Assembly (NCBI RefSeq): GCF_017876165.1
Contig: NZ_JAGINQ010000002.1
Location: 1-64,000 of the forward strand
From: Azospirillum soli
GTDB taxonomy: Bacteria > Pseudomonadota > Alphaproteobacteria > Azospirillales > Azospirillaceae
Direction of reading: 5' to 3'
DNA: 64,000 nt
Shown: positions 1-8,013 of the stretch, piece by piece
How the letters are laid out: each line of letters opens with the position of its first letter
Numbering within the stretch: position 1 is the first letter of the stretch
Notes under the pieces: model-generated
Seen by the model: only the letters and a program-made list of their open reading frames with translations
Database searches by the model: none
Told to the model about the DNA's origin: nothing
Translations under genes and position numbers: made by a program

Positions 1-58
1 GATACTCCTCAAACCGACGCTCCGCCGCGTCCTGCCTATCCAAACTCGCCTGTGTCAT
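1..58 (-). CDS. IS701-like transposase, N-terminal fragment (cut by window edge)
   Basis: Reading leftward from an ATG at 58 gives MTQASLDRQDAAERRFEEY, open to the window edge. This closely resembles the N-terminus I associate with IS701-family DDE transposases common in Azospirillum and Methylobacterium; that match is from memory. Only 19 residues are visible, so no DDE residues can be checked. The gene would run leftward out of the window, placing the outer end of the element just right of position 58, next to the kinase gene. Whether the transposase is intact cannot be judged here. Confidence 0.55.
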   Translation of the reverse strand, partial: MTQASLDRQDAAERRFEEY

Positions 59-89
59 AGACCCTATATGGGATCAGATTTATGACACA
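51..89. repeat. 9-bp inverted repeat at the presumed IS end
   Basis: TGTGTCATA at 51-59 is repeated in inverse orientation as TATGACACA at 81-89, with a 21-bp spacer. The left arm overlaps the transposase start codon. This could be part of the element's subterminal/terminal structure or an operator controlling the transposase. The outer boundary of the element cannot be fixed without its other end. Between 90 and 178 I see no gene; the kinase stop codon lies at 179-181. Confidence 0.5.
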
Positions 90-178
90 GTAGTATTATG
101 TACCTGAGCAGTTTAATCGGACATGCGCCGTCCGAAAAGCCGCTCAGGCTGGCGGGAGAGTAAGGCCCGGCAGGAAAG

Positions 179-1768
179 TCAGACCCGGCAGGAGACTCCG
201 GCGCCGGACAGGGTGCGGGCGAGCAGGGACTTCAACGCTACGGGATCGTAGGGCTTGTGGACGATGCCGAAGCCGGAGCGGTCGATGCTGCGCAGGCGGT
301 CGGGATCGGTGTCACCGGTGACGATCACGCCGGGAACCACACGGCCGCAGCGGGCGCGCACGGCCTTGATCGCCTCGATGCCCGTCTCGGGCCCGTTGAG
401 ACCGAGATCGGACAGCACGAGGTCCGGGGCGGCCGGGGCCGCCGCCAGGCTGGCGTAGGCCTCGGCGAGGTTGCGGGTGGGGATCACGTCGTAGCCCCAG
501 TCGCGCAGCAGCAGGTTGATGCCTTCCAACTGAATGGCATCGTCCTCGATGACCAGAACCGTGCCCTTGTCGGAGTTGGCGCCGGAGGTGGAATCGGTCG
601 CCTCCGGCTCGTCCTCGCGGTCGTCGCCGCCGCGCTCGGCATCGGCCAGCGGCACGTCCACCGCGAAGACCGAGCCCTTGCCGGGCTTTGACCGCACCGT
701 GACCGGCAGCCCCAGCACCTCGGCTAGACGCCGCGCGATGCCGAGACCGAGGCCCAGCCCCTGCTTTCGGTCGCGGCTGGGATTGCCGAGCTGCTTGAAG
801 TCCTCGAAGATGACCTGAAGGTCCGTCTCGGCGATGCCGATGCCGGTGTCCCACACCTCGATGCGCAGCGCGTCGCCCCGGCGCCGGGCGGCCAGCAGGA
901 CGCCGCCCTTTTCCGTGTAGCGGATCGCGTTGGACAGGAGCGGGCGCAGCAGCCGTTCCAGCAGCACCGGGTCGGTGGTCACCTCCACATCGGCCGGGCG
1001 GGCGTTGAAGCGCAGGCCCTTGGCCTCCGCCTGAGGGGCGAATTCCTGAAGCAGGCGGCCCAGCGAATCGTCCACGGGGAAGGTCTGCGCCTGCGGCTTG
1101 ACCAGCCCGGCCTCCAGCGCGGAGACCTCCAGCAGCGCGCGCAGCAGGGTCTCGCCGGCGGTGATTGCCTGTTCCAGCTTGTCGCCCAGCTCGCGCGAGG
1201 CGGGGTCGGCCAAGCGGCCCATCAGCAGGTGATGGAACAGGTGCATCGCCTGGAAGGGCTGGCGCAGGTCGTGGCTGGCGGCGGACAGGAAGCGCCCTTG
1301 CGCGCTGCGCGCCTTTTCCGTTTCGGCGCGGGCGCGCTCGGCCTCCTCGCGGGCGGCCAGCAGGGCCGCGTCCGCATCGCCGATGGCGGCGATGGCAATC
1401 ATGCCGCCGATGGCGGCGATGGAGGTCACGGCGCCGTCGGCGTCGCGCACGGGCGTCAGCGTCGCCTCGGCGCCGGGCAGCAGGCCGGGAATGGTGACGG
1501 GGGTGCCGGTGGCGGCGACTCGGCGAAGCTGGGCTTCCAACTGCGGCACCAAGGCGGCGGGAATGCCGAGGTCGGCCAGCGCCTTGCCCTCGACCGCATC
1601 GGGAAGGCAACCGTGGGCGGCGGCGAAAGCCCTGTTGACGACGAGCAGCCGCCCGTCCGGAGAAAGCAAAGCGTGGGGCGCGCCGTTGGCCGAAACCAAG
1701 GCGTCGAGCCAGACGGCCCGTTCCGTCATATGACTTTCGGGCAGTGTGTTTAAGGTATACTCGGCCAC
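179..1768 (-). CDS. Orphan PAS hybrid histidine kinase with C-terminal receiver
   Basis: 529 aa, soluble. Domains in order: a divergent PAS-like segment (about 20-125), a short coiled coil (about 130-160), HisKA with the phospho-acceptor in SHDLRQP (His166), an HATPase_c domain (about 255-375, with a WDTGIGI N box and a GLGLGLG G box), and a receiver (about 404-525) with VIEDD, the acceptor Asp in LVLSDLGL and Lys in HKPYD. The SHDLRQP kinase core is very like that of the larger kinase at 17869-19947, so the two are probably paralogues. The GTG start is chosen because GAGGAG lies 12 bases upstream; an internal ATG 13 codons later is the alternative. No response-regulator gene is adjacent, so its output partner is unknown. 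Confidence 0.9.
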   Translation of the reverse strand: MAEYTLNTLPESHMTERAVWLDALVSANGAPHALLSPDGRLLVVNRAFAAAHGCLPDAVEGKALADLGIPAALVPQLEAQLRRVAATGTPVTIPGLLPGAEATLTPVRDADGAVTSIAAIGGMIAIAAIGDADAALLAAREEAERARAETEKARSAQGRFLSAASHDLRQPFQAMHLFHHLLMGRLADPASRELGDKLEQAITAGETLLRALLEVSALEAGLVKPQAQTFPVDDSLGRLLQEFAPQAEAKGLRFNARPADVEVTTDPVLLERLLRPLLSNAIRYTEKGGVLLAARRRGDALRIEVWDTGIGIAETDLQVIFEDFKQLGNPSRDRKQGLGLGLGIARRLAEVLGLPVTVRSKPGKGSVFAVDVPLADAERGGDDREDEPEATDSTSGANSDKGTVLVIEDDAIQLEGINLLLRDWGYDVIPTRNLAEAYASLAAAPAAPDLVLSDLGLNGPETGIEAIKAVRARCGRVVPGVIVTGDTDPDRLRSIDRSGFGIVHKPYDPVALKSLLARTLSGAGVSCRV

Positions 1769-1925
1769 GACTTCACCGGTCTCCTCGGGTTACCTCTGAT
1801 TTATGTTGTGACTGTGCTATTCGAGTCAAATGTCACATGCAGATTTCGGCTGAGACAAATTTCGTTCGAATGTCAAGGAATGCCCGGCCGCTGGCTCCCG
1901 AGCGGATGGCGGTCTATAAGATGGC

Positions 1926-2666
1926 ATGTTCTTTCGCCGCAAAGCCAACAGCCCGTCCGTGAAAGCCCGGCCCAAGGCCCCGCGCGCTCTGGCGGTGGCC
2001 GGCCTGCCCGTGCCGCTGGAGTTGCGGGAAAGCGCCCGCGCGCGGCGGATGACGCTACGCGTCGATGCGGGGCGAGGGCTGATCCAGGTGGTGATCCCCG
2101 TCGGCGTGGCGGAGGCGGAGGCGCTGCGCTTCGTCGGCCGGCACGACGGCTGGGTCCGCGCGCGGCTGGCGGCGTTGCCGCCGCAATTGCCCTTCACCGA
2201 CGGGGCGGTGGTGCCCTTCCTGGGGATCGACCATGTAATCCGCCACGCGCCGGAACTGCGCGGCGGGACCAAACGGGAGAACGGCGTCATCCTGGTCGGC
2301 GGCCAGCCGGAGCATGTCGCCCGCCGCGTGCGCGATTTCCTGATGGCCGAGGCGAAGCGGGAACTGGCGGAGCGCGCCCGCGCCAAGGCCGCCCTGATCG
2401 GCGCGCGGGTGGCCGCCGTGACCGTGCGCGACACGCGCAGCCGCTGGGGAAGCTGTTCAGCCACCAGCCGCCTGTCCTTTTCCTGGCGGCTGATCCTGAC
2501 GCCGGAGCCGGTGCTGGATTACGTCGTCGGGCATGAGGTGGCCCACCTGCGGGAGATGAACCACTCCCCGCGCTTCTGGGCGCTGTGCGCGCAGTTGACC
2601 GCCGATGTGACGGCGCCACGCGCCTGGCTGAAGACGAACGGGGCCCGGTTGCTGCGTTACGGATAA
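1926..2666 (+). CDS. YgjP/SprT-like zinc metallopeptidase (DUF45 family)
   Basis: 246 aa. The C-terminal part carries the family signature: SRWGSCS, then GHEVAHLREMNHS, giving an HExxH zinc site with a third His in MNHS followed by PRFW. The N-terminal half is a beta-rich domain with the family's RRMTLRV segment. Family members are cytosolic, gluzincin-like proteins of poorly known function; protease activity is an inference from the motif. It is transcribed away from the kinase at 179-1768, with about 157 bp between the starts. The first ATG of the frame is used; no strong ribosome site is evident. Confidence 0.85.
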   Translation: MFFRRKANSPSVKARPKAPRALAVAGLPVPLELRESARARRMTLRVDAGRGLIQVVIPVGVAEAEALRFVGRHDGWVRARLAALPPQLPFTDGAVVPFLGIDHVIRHAPELRGGTKRENGVILVGGQPEHVARRVRDFLMAEAKRELAERARAKAALIGARVAAVTVRDTRSRWGSCSATSRLSFSWRLILTPEPVLDYVVGHEVAHLREMNHSPRFWALCAQLTADVTAPRAWLKTNGARLLRYG

Positions 2667-2803
2667 CATGAAGGATGTACGGCGGCGGGCGGCAAACGGA
2701 TCTCACGCCCGGCGGCGGTGATCGTTTCGCCTGCAACAAAGGCCATGTTCGGCGGGGTGGCGCGGTGCTATGCATCGGGCCCCGCCGCATTTCCACTGCG
2801 ATC

Positions 2804-3988
2804 ATGCCCCGCCCTGATTCCCTGACCATCCGCGTGCTGCTGACCGCGCTCGTCGCGTTCGGGCCGCTGTCCACCGACCTGTACCTGCCCTCCCTGCCAA
2901 CGCTGGTGACGGTGTTCGGGACGGACATCGCCACCGTGCAGCTGACGCTGTCGGTCTTCCTCGTCGGCTTCGCGGTGTCGCAGCTGGTCTACGGCCCGGT
3001 GTCCGACCGGTTCGGGCGGCGGCCGGCGTTGCTGGGCGGCATCGTCATCTATCTGGCAGCGAGCGTCGCCTGCGCCCTGACGAACGACATCGGCGGGCTG
3101 ATTGTCGCCCGCTTCTTCCAGGCGCTGGGCGCCTGCTGCGGGCCGGTGGTGGCGCGGGCGGTGGTGCGCGACGTGTTCGGGCGCGACCGGGCGGCCACGG
3201 TGCTCGCCTACATGGCGATGGCGATGACGCTCGCCCCGGCGGTCGGGCCGGTGCTGGGCGGCGTCATCACGGAGCTGTTCGGCTGGCGCGGCAACTTCGT
3301 GCTGCTGGCCGGATTCGCCGTGGTGATCCTGGCCGCCACCTGGGCCTGGATGGGTGAGACCAACGCGCACCGGGACGAGGACGCGCTGCGCCCCGACCGG
3401 CTGGTCGCCAACTATCTGATGCTGCTGCGCGACCGGACTTTCATCGGGCACATGCTGGTGGTGGCCTTCGCCTACAGCGGCATCTTCGCCTTCATTTCCG
3501 GCTCCGCCTTCGTGCTGATCGGCCGGCTGCATCTGACGCCCGCGCAGTATGGGGCGAGCTTCGGCGTGGTGGTGCTGGGCTATGCGGTGGGGTCCTTCCT
3601 GGCCGGGCGTTTGAGCCACAGGCTGGGCGGGCCGAAGATGATCCGCCTGGGCACCGCCGTGTCGCTGGTTGGCGGGCTGCTTGGCGTGGGTTTGGCGATT
3701 GCCGACCGGACGCAGCTGGCGGCGGTGGTGGCGCCGGTCTTCGTCTTTATGGTCGGGGCGGGACTGACTCTGCCCAACGCCATGGCCGGCGCGGTCGGGC
3801 CGTACCCGATGATGGCGGGCCTCGCCTCCTCCCTGGTCGGCTTCGCGCAGATGTCCATCGCGGCGCTGATCGGCATTCTGGTCGGGCACCTGCCCAGCGG
3901 CACGCCGCTGCCGATGATGGGGGCTATCGGACTGGTGGCGCTGGGTGCCGTCGTGGCGCACCGGGCGCTGGTCACTCCTCGTCCTTAG
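2804..3988 (+). CDS. Bcr/CflA-type multidrug efflux MFS transporter
   Basis: 394 aa inner-membrane protein with about 12 hydrophobic segments. It starts with a short cytosolic tail and the DHA1-family STDLYLPSLP motif typical of Bcr/CflA drug exporters. The inter-helix motif GPVSDRFGRRPALL (motif A) lies between helices 2 and 3, and an AVGPVLGG segment (motif C) follows. The frame is open further upstream to 2675, but the ATG at 2804 begins the family-like N-terminus (MPRPDSLTIR), so I start there. Its 3' end overlaps the convergent MgtC-like gene by 17 bases. Likely exported compounds cannot be told from sequence. Confidence 0.88.
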   Translation: MPRPDSLTIRVLLTALVAFGPLSTDLYLPSLPTLVTVFGTDIATVQLTLSVFLVGFAVSQLVYGPVSDRFGRRPALLGGIVIYLAASVACALTNDIGGLIVARFFQALGACCGPVVARAVVRDVFGRDRAATVLAYMAMAMTLAPAVGPVLGGVITELFGWRGNFVLLAGFAVVILAATWAWMGETNAHRDEDALRPDRLVANYLMLLRDRTFIGHMLVVAFAYSGIFAFISGSAFVLIGRLHLTPAQYGASFGVVVLGYAVGSFLAGRLSHRLGGPKMIRLGTAVSLVGGLLGVGLAIADRTQLAAVVAPVFVFMVGAGLTLPNAMAGAVGPYPMMAGLASSLVGFAQMSIAALIGILVGHLPSGTPLPMMGAIGLVALGAVVAHRALVTPRP

Positions 3989-4460
3989 CGGCGGTGTCGG
4001 GAGCAGCCGTGTCGGGCAGCCAGCGCATGACGGCGGTGAAGACGATGGTGACGATCAGGCACAGCGCCAGCGCCATCCCGGCCAGCGCGTAGAAGCCTGC
4101 CCCGCAGGCGATGCCGAGCGCGCCCGCCATCCAGATGACCGCCGCCGTGGTCGCCCCGCGTACGTCGGCGCCGGCGCGGATCATGACGCCCGCGCTGATG
4201 AAGCCGATGGCCTGCGCCACGCCCTGGATGACGCGGGTCGGGTCCATGTCGCCGGACTGCTCGCCGCCGGCAAGCTCCCAATAGAGTTCCAGGGCGACCA
4301 GCGTGGTCACCGCCGAGCTGATGGCGACCAGCGTGTGGGTGCGCAGGCCGGCGGCCTTGCCGCGCATCTCCCGGTCCAGGCCCAGCGCCGCGCCGCAAAT
4401 GGCGGCGGCCGCCAAGCGGATAGCCATCTCACCAACCGGGATCGCGGTCGCCAAGTCCAT
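3972..4460 (-). CDS. MgtC/SapB family membrane protein
   Basis: 162 aa with four to five predicted membrane segments. The family signature GLDREMRGKAAGLRTHTLVA sits near residue 30, followed by the second conserved block GFISAGVMIR. The length fits the short MgtC form that lacks the long C-terminal ACT-like domain. Proteins of this family affect growth in low magnesium and virulence in pathogens; the role here is unknown. The start is supported by GGAGG 7 bases upstream of the ATG. It is divergent from the decarboxylase leader and convergent, with a 17-base overlap, with the upstream efflux gene. Confidence 0.88.
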   Translation of the reverse strand: MDLATAIPVGEMAIRLAAAAICGAALGLDREMRGKAAGLRTHTLVAISSAVTTLVALELYWELAGGEQSGDMDPTRVIQGVAQAIGFISAGVMIRAGADVRGATTAAVIWMAGALGIACGAGFYALAGMALALCLIVTIVFTAVMRWLPDTAAPDTAAKDEE

Positions 4461-4679
4461 GATATTCCTCCGGTTTTTAGCATTTTGCCAAGGGTTACGA
4501 CTTTTTTGCGGCAGAGCGCATTTTTCGCTTTAAACGCCCGGCCTTTGGATCTATGTAACGCGAACTCGCAAGCGCACGTGCCGCTGGCCCGCCCTCGTCT
4601 ATTCGAGATGTGGTTATGCAACGACGTAACGCGTGATCCCCGACCGTCCCTTAAGCAAGGCGGCGTCTTGGAGGTTACG

Positions 4680-4802
4680 ATGGTTCATGTTGTTGTGGGT
4701 GGGCGCCGGCTCACCCGTCTTCGAAATTTCTCCGTTCACACAGTCTCCGCGAAAAACGCGCAGGTCGAACGGCAGTCCAGTATGGGCGGCCTGAACGCCT
4801 GA
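4680..4802 (+). CDS. 40-residue leader peptide of the decarboxylase gene
   Basis: A 40-codon ORF starts at 4680 with a near-ideal ribosome site (GGAGG, 5-base spacing) and ends 91 bases before the decarboxylase start. The peptide begins MVHVVVGGRRLTRLRNFSVH. Its GGRRLT codons lie inside the 8-bp hairpin at 4697-4716, and its stop lies inside the CTGACC/GGTCAG hairpin. The basic RRxTxxxxF core recalls the RRTTHIMKF core of the enterobacterial SpeFL ornithine-sensing arrest peptide, but the similarity is short and could be chance. Inference: translation of this ORF couples amino-acid or polyamine level to expression of the enzyme. Confidence 0.55.
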   Translation: MVHVVVGGRRLTRLRNFSVHTVSAKNAQVERQSSMGGLNA

Positions 4803-4893
4803 CCTTTGTTTTTGGTCAGTCGCGCGCGGCCGCTCCGTACCCCGACTTTTCACAATTCGTCCGTTCCACTCATCTTGCGTCCGGGAGACTGAG
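4680..4893 (+). promoter_or_regulatory. Structured 5' leader of the ornithine/lysine decarboxylase gene (speF-like)
   Basis: The gap between the MgtC-like gene and the decarboxylase is 433 bases; 4461-4679 holds only weak promoter-like AT-rich stretches. The leader proper contains three hairpins: an 8-bp stem at 4697-4704/4709-4716 with loop GCCG, a CGCG-A5-CGCG hairpin at 4748-4760, and a 6-bp stem CTGACC/GGTCAG at 4799-4804/4814-4819 with a U-rich loop that spans the stop codon of the leader ORF. Alphaproteobacterial decarboxylase genes are known to carry a conserved speF leader RNA (Rfam speF family, recalled). I infer this is such a leader. No U-tract terminator is seen, so control may be translational or Rho-dependent. 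Confidence 0.6.
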
Positions 4894-6030
4894 ATGACCG
4901 ATAAGATTGCGCGCTTCTTCGAAGAGCGGCGCCCGCAGACCCCTTGCCTCGTCGTCGATCTGGACGTGGTCGAGCGCAACTATCACGACCTGGAGGATGC
5001 CCTCCCGGACGCGAAGATCTTCTACGCCGTGAAGGCCAACCCGGCGCCGGAGATCCTGGGCCTGCTGACCCGCCTGGGCTCCGCCTTCGACACCGCCAGC
5101 GTGCCGGAGATCGAGATGGTCCTGGCCGCCGGCTGCGCGCCGGAGCGCATCTCCTACGGCAACACCATCAAGAAGGAAGCGGACATCCGCCGCGCCTACG
5201 AGCTGGGCGTGCGCCTGTTCGCCTTCGACAGCGAGGCGGAGCTTGAGAAGATCGCCCGCGCCGCTCCCGGCGCCCGCGTCTTCTGCCGCATCCTGACCTC
5301 CGGCGAGGGCGCCGAGTGGCCGCTGTCGCGCAAGTTCGGCTGCGACCTCGCCATGGCGCGCGAGCTGCTGCTGAAGGCCAAGGGCATGACGGTCGAGCCC
5401 TACGGCGTGTCGTTCCACGTCGGCTCGCAGCAGAAGGACCTGACGCAGTGGGACCAGGCCATCTTCCAGGTGGCGCAGCTGTTCCGCGAGCTTGAGGTGC
5501 TGGGCGTCGATCTCGGCATGATCAACCTGGGCGGCGGCTTCCCGACCCGCTACCGCACCGACGTGCCGGAGACCACCGCCTACGGCGAGGCGATCTTCGA
5601 GTCGCTGCGCACCCACTTCGGCAACCGCCTGCCGGAAGCCATCGTGGAGCCGGGCCGCAGCATGGTCGGCAACGCCGGCATCATCGAGAGCGAGGTCGTC
5701 CTCGTCTCCCGCAAGTCGGCCAACGACGTGAAGCGCTGGGTTTATCTGGACATCGGCAAGTTCAGCGGCCTGGCCGAGACCATGGACGAGGCCATCCAGT
5801 ACCCGATTGAGGTGCTGGGCGAGGCCGAGGACGCGGAAAACGAAGCCGTCGTGCTGGCCGGCCCGACCTGCGACAGCGCGGACGTTCTGTACGAGCGCGC
5901 CGAGTACAAGCTGCCGCTGGACCTGAAGGCGGGCGACCGCGTGCGTATCCACGCCACGGGTGCTTACACGACGACCTACTCGGCCGTCTGCTTCAACGGC
6001 TTCGCGCCGCTCCAGTCGTACTGCATCTGA
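4894..6030 (+). CDS. Fold-type III PLP ornithine/lysine decarboxylase
   Basis: 378 aa. It makes putrescine and/or cadaverine by decarboxylating ornithine or lysine in the cytosol. The PLP lysine is in FYAVKANP (about residue 45). HVGSQ and INLGGGFPT line the cofactor phosphate site, EPGRSMV follows, and the GPTCDSADVL block carries the active-site Cys-Asp typical of eukaryotic-type ODC. The length matches the compact bacterial bifunctional L/ODC group rather than the larger diaminopimelate or biosynthetic arginine decarboxylases. GGGAG lies 7 bases before the ATG. It is monocistronic: leader upstream, two terminators downstream. Substrate preference between ornithine and lysine cannot be decided by eye. 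Confidence 0.9.
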   Translation: MTDKIARFFEERRPQTPCLVVDLDVVERNYHDLEDALPDAKIFYAVKANPAPEILGLLTRLGSAFDTASVPEIEMVLAAGCAPERISYGNTIKKEADIRRAYELGVRLFAFDSEAELEKIARAAPGARVFCRILTSGEGAEWPLSRKFGCDLAMARELLLKAKGMTVEPYGVSFHVGSQQKDLTQWDQAIFQVAQLFRELEVLGVDLGMINLGGGFPTRYRTDVPETTAYGEAIFESLRTHFGNRLPEAIVEPGRSMVGNAGIIESEVVLVSRKSANDVKRWVYLDIGKFSGLAETMDEAIQYPIEVLGEAEDAENEAVVLAGPTCDSADVLYERAEYKLPLDLKAGDRVRIHATGAYTTTYSAVCFNGFAPLQSYCI

Positions 6031-6074
6031 TACCGAAGAGCCCTTCTCCCACAGGGGAGAAGGGCTCTTCGGTA
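6031..6074. terminator. 20-bp perfect hairpin directly after the decarboxylase stop
   Basis: The arms 6031-6050 and 6055-6074 are perfect reverse complements around a 4-base loop (ACAG). The stem begins on the base after the TGA stop. There is no long T-run, so it may work as an mRNA 3'-end stabiliser or in concert with the next hairpin. Its core (CCCTTCTCCC / GGGAGAAGGG) recurs in other 3' hairpins of this window. Confidence 0.8.
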
Positions 6075-6091
6075 GCTATGTCCCGGACATG

Positions 6092-6128
6092 AAAAGGGCC
6101 GCTCCCTTACACAGGGGCGGCCCTTTTT
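6092..6128. terminator. Bidirectional intrinsic terminator
   Basis: An 11-bp stem AAAAGGGCCGC (6092-6102) pairs with GCGGCCCTTTT (6117-6127), followed by a further T. The A-run and T-run at the two ends suit termination on both strands, between the decarboxylase and the convergent DUF1127 gene. Confidence 0.85.
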
Positions 6129-6153
6129 GCGTCCTCGGACGGCCGGGAAGGCA

Positions 6154-6384
6154 TCAGGCCTTCCAGAACGGCTTCGTGACTTCGCATTCCACGTCGTAGT
6201 GGGTGATGCCGATATCCTGGAGCATCCGGTCGTCCAGGCGGGAGAGTTCCCGGCGGGTGAGAGCCCGTTGCCGCCACAGCGCGATCGTGTCCAGAGTGGT
6301 GTCCAGCACATGCGCCACCGAAGCGGCCCACGAGGTGCGGCCAGCGCCCGTCTGCAGAGCCATTGACATGGTGGTAAATCCCAT
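6154..6384 (-). CDS. Small DUF1127-domain protein
   Basis: 76 aa from the ATG at 6384; a start at 6369 would give 71 aa. The C-terminal half is a clear DUF1127 domain: LTRRELSRLDDRMLQDIGI followed by THYDVECEV. DUF1127 proteins are small, arginine-rich, often stress- or phosphate-related proteins in alphaproteobacteria; some bind RNA or affect mRNA turnover, but the molecular role here is unknown. The frame stays open upstream to 6531 without family-like sequence, so the longer form is rejected. A promoter-like pair lies upstream on the same strand. It is convergent with the decarboxylase across the bidirectional terminator. Confidence 0.8.
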   Translation of the reverse strand: MGFTTMSMALQTGAGRTSWAASVAHVLDTTLDTIALWRQRALTRRELSRLDDRMLQDIGITHYDVECEVTKPFWKA

Positions 6385-6714
6385 CGTGATGTTGGTGAAG
6401 GGGTCTGTCGGGACCGACGACCGCGCCCTCGTTCGATAGGAAAGATTATTACCCGACTTTCCGTAATTCCACCAACGCCGTGTGGGCATGCCGGTCGTGC
6501 GGATTCTCGATACCTGCCCTAGGAATATCACCGTTGCAAGGTTTGTTGCCGGTTTGGGGCCGCATTGTTTGCCCCGCGCATGTTTTCCGCCGGCCGGACC
6601 GCGTTTGGAAAGGAAAACACGAAGAAGCCACCCGCGTCGAATGTTTTCAAAAGGGAGCGGCCTCTTCGCATCTTACTTCAGTCCTTCCGCAATGTTGGGG
6701 CAGAAAACCTTCCC
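6385..6714. other. 330-bp gap between the aminotransferase 3' end and the DUF1127 start
   Basis: Apart from the promoter candidate at 6446-6475 I see no gene, RNA or strong terminator here. The frames present have no family-like sequence and no ribosome sites. Confidence 0.5.
6446..6475 (-). promoter_or_regulatory. Candidate sigma70-type promoter for the DUF1127 gene
   Basis: On the minus strand TTGGTG (6470-6475) and TAATAA (6446-6451) are separated by 18 bases. Initiation would fall about 50-55 bases upstream of the ATG at 6384. The AT-rich -10 stands out in this GC-rich genome. Confidence 0.4.
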
Positions 6715-7878
6715 TTATCCCAGGACGCGGGTCAGGCGGCCCATCGCCTCTTCCAGCTTGTCGAGGCGGCTGGCGAAGCAGAGGCGGAGCGCTCCCTCCC
6801 CGCCCTGGCCGAAGGCGGCGCCGGGCGCGAGGCCGACCGCCGCCTCGTCGATGATGCGTTTGGCGAGAGCCACGCTGTCCGTCTCCCCTTCCACCTGGAA
6901 GAAGGCGTAGAAGGCGCCGGGGGCAGGCTGGACGCGCACGCGCGGCAGTTTGGCGAGCGCGCCGCAGACGAGGTCGCGGGCCTTGCGGCAGCGCTCCAGC
7001 GTCTCGGCCACCCAGAGCTCGCCCTCGGTCAGGGCGGCGACGCCGGCGATCTGGACGAAGGCCGGGCTGCCAGAGGTGGAGAACTGCACGAGGTTCTCCA
7101 GCACCGGACCCAGCGCCGCGGGCGCCACGATCCAGCCCAGCCGCCAGCCGGTCATCGCCCAGTTCTTGGAGAAGCTGTTGACGACGATCAGCTTGTCGTC
7201 CGGCTCCGACACTTCGAGGAAGGACGGGGCGGCGATGCTGCCGTCATAGATCAGGCGCGCGTAGACCTCGTCGGAGATCACCCACAGGCCGCGTTCGCGG
7301 GCGAAGGCCATGACGCGGGCCATGTCCTCCTTCGGCATCACCCAGCCGGTCGGGTTGCCGGGGGAGTTGACGAAGATCGCCTTGGTGCGCGGGCCGCAGG
7401 CGGCGAACAGCGTGTCGAGGTCCAGCGTCCAGCCCTGGTTGCCGAGCGTCATCGGCACCTCCACCGGCACGCCGCCGGGGATGCGGACGGAAGCCAGGAT
7501 GTTCGGCCAGACGGGGCTGACGATGGCGACCTCATCGCCGGGATCGACCAGCATCTGCATGGTGTTCATGATCGCCGTCATGCCGGAGCTGGTGACGGTG
7601 ATGCGGTCGAGATGCACCGGCACGCCGTGCACCCGCTCCAGATAGGCGGACAGCGCCTCGCGCAGTTCCGGCAGGCCGCGCTGGTAGGTGTAGAAGACAT
7701 GCCCGTCGCGGATGGCGCGGGCGGCGGCCTCGCCGATGAAGTCGGGGGTCGCCAGATCGCCTTCGCCGAACCACAGGGGGATCAGCCCTTCCCGCCCCCG
7801 GCCGTGGTTGGCGACCGTCACGATGGCGCTGGCCGGAAGGGCCTGGATGCCGGGCCGGATGTCGTACTCGGGAAGCAT
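6715..7878 (-). CDS. Class I/II PLP-dependent aminotransferase
   Basis: 387 aa, cytosolic, of the aspartate-aminotransferase fold-type I superfamily. Visible landmarks are YTYQRGLPELREALSAYL, SSGMTAI, NSPGNPTGWVM, the ISDEVYARLIYDG block, the PLP lysine in SFSKNWAMTGWRLGW, and a C-terminal ALRLCFA segment. The family transfers amino groups between amino acids and 2-oxo acids; the substrate cannot be inferred from neighbours. The start is supported by a GAGAGGGTGGG ribosome site. It is divergent from the HAD gene, with 135 bp between starts. Confidence 0.88.
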   Translation of the reverse strand: MLPEYDIRPGIQALPASAIVTVANHGRGREGLIPLWFGEGDLATPDFIGEAAARAIRDGHVFYTYQRGLPELREALSAYLERVHGVPVHLDRITVTSSGMTAIMNTMQMLVDPGDEVAIVSPVWPNILASVRIPGGVPVEVPMTLGNQGWTLDLDTLFAACGPRTKAIFVNSPGNPTGWVMPKEDMARVMAFARERGLWVISDEVYARLIYDGSIAAPSFLEVSEPDDKLIVVNSFSKNWAMTGWRLGWIVAPAALGPVLENLVQFSTSGSPAFVQIAGVAALTEGELWVAETLERCRKARDLVCGALAKLPRVRVQPAPGAFYAFFQVEGETDSVALAKRIIDEAAVGLAPGAAFGQGGEGALRLCFASRLDKLEEAMGRLTRVLG

Positions 7879-8013
7879 GTCCCACCCTCTCGGTTTTTTT
7901 GTTGTGCGGGCAGTCTATGCGATCCCCGATGAGTCGGGGAGATGCGCCGTCGCTAGACACCCCGGCGGCGGCGTCATACCTGTGGACGGCACGACACATT
8001 TGGAAGCGGTCCC

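Noticed and set aside
3945..4679. Long plus-strand frame running into the decarboxylase leader ORF
   Set aside because: Its upstream part is antisense to the MgtC-like gene. Only the last 40 codons have a ribosome site and lie in non-coding DNA.
6031..6128. Possible CRISPR-like or tandem repeat because of two nearby palindromes
   Set aside because: The two hairpins have different sequences and no spacers; they are terminators. No CRISPR array was seen anywhere in the window.
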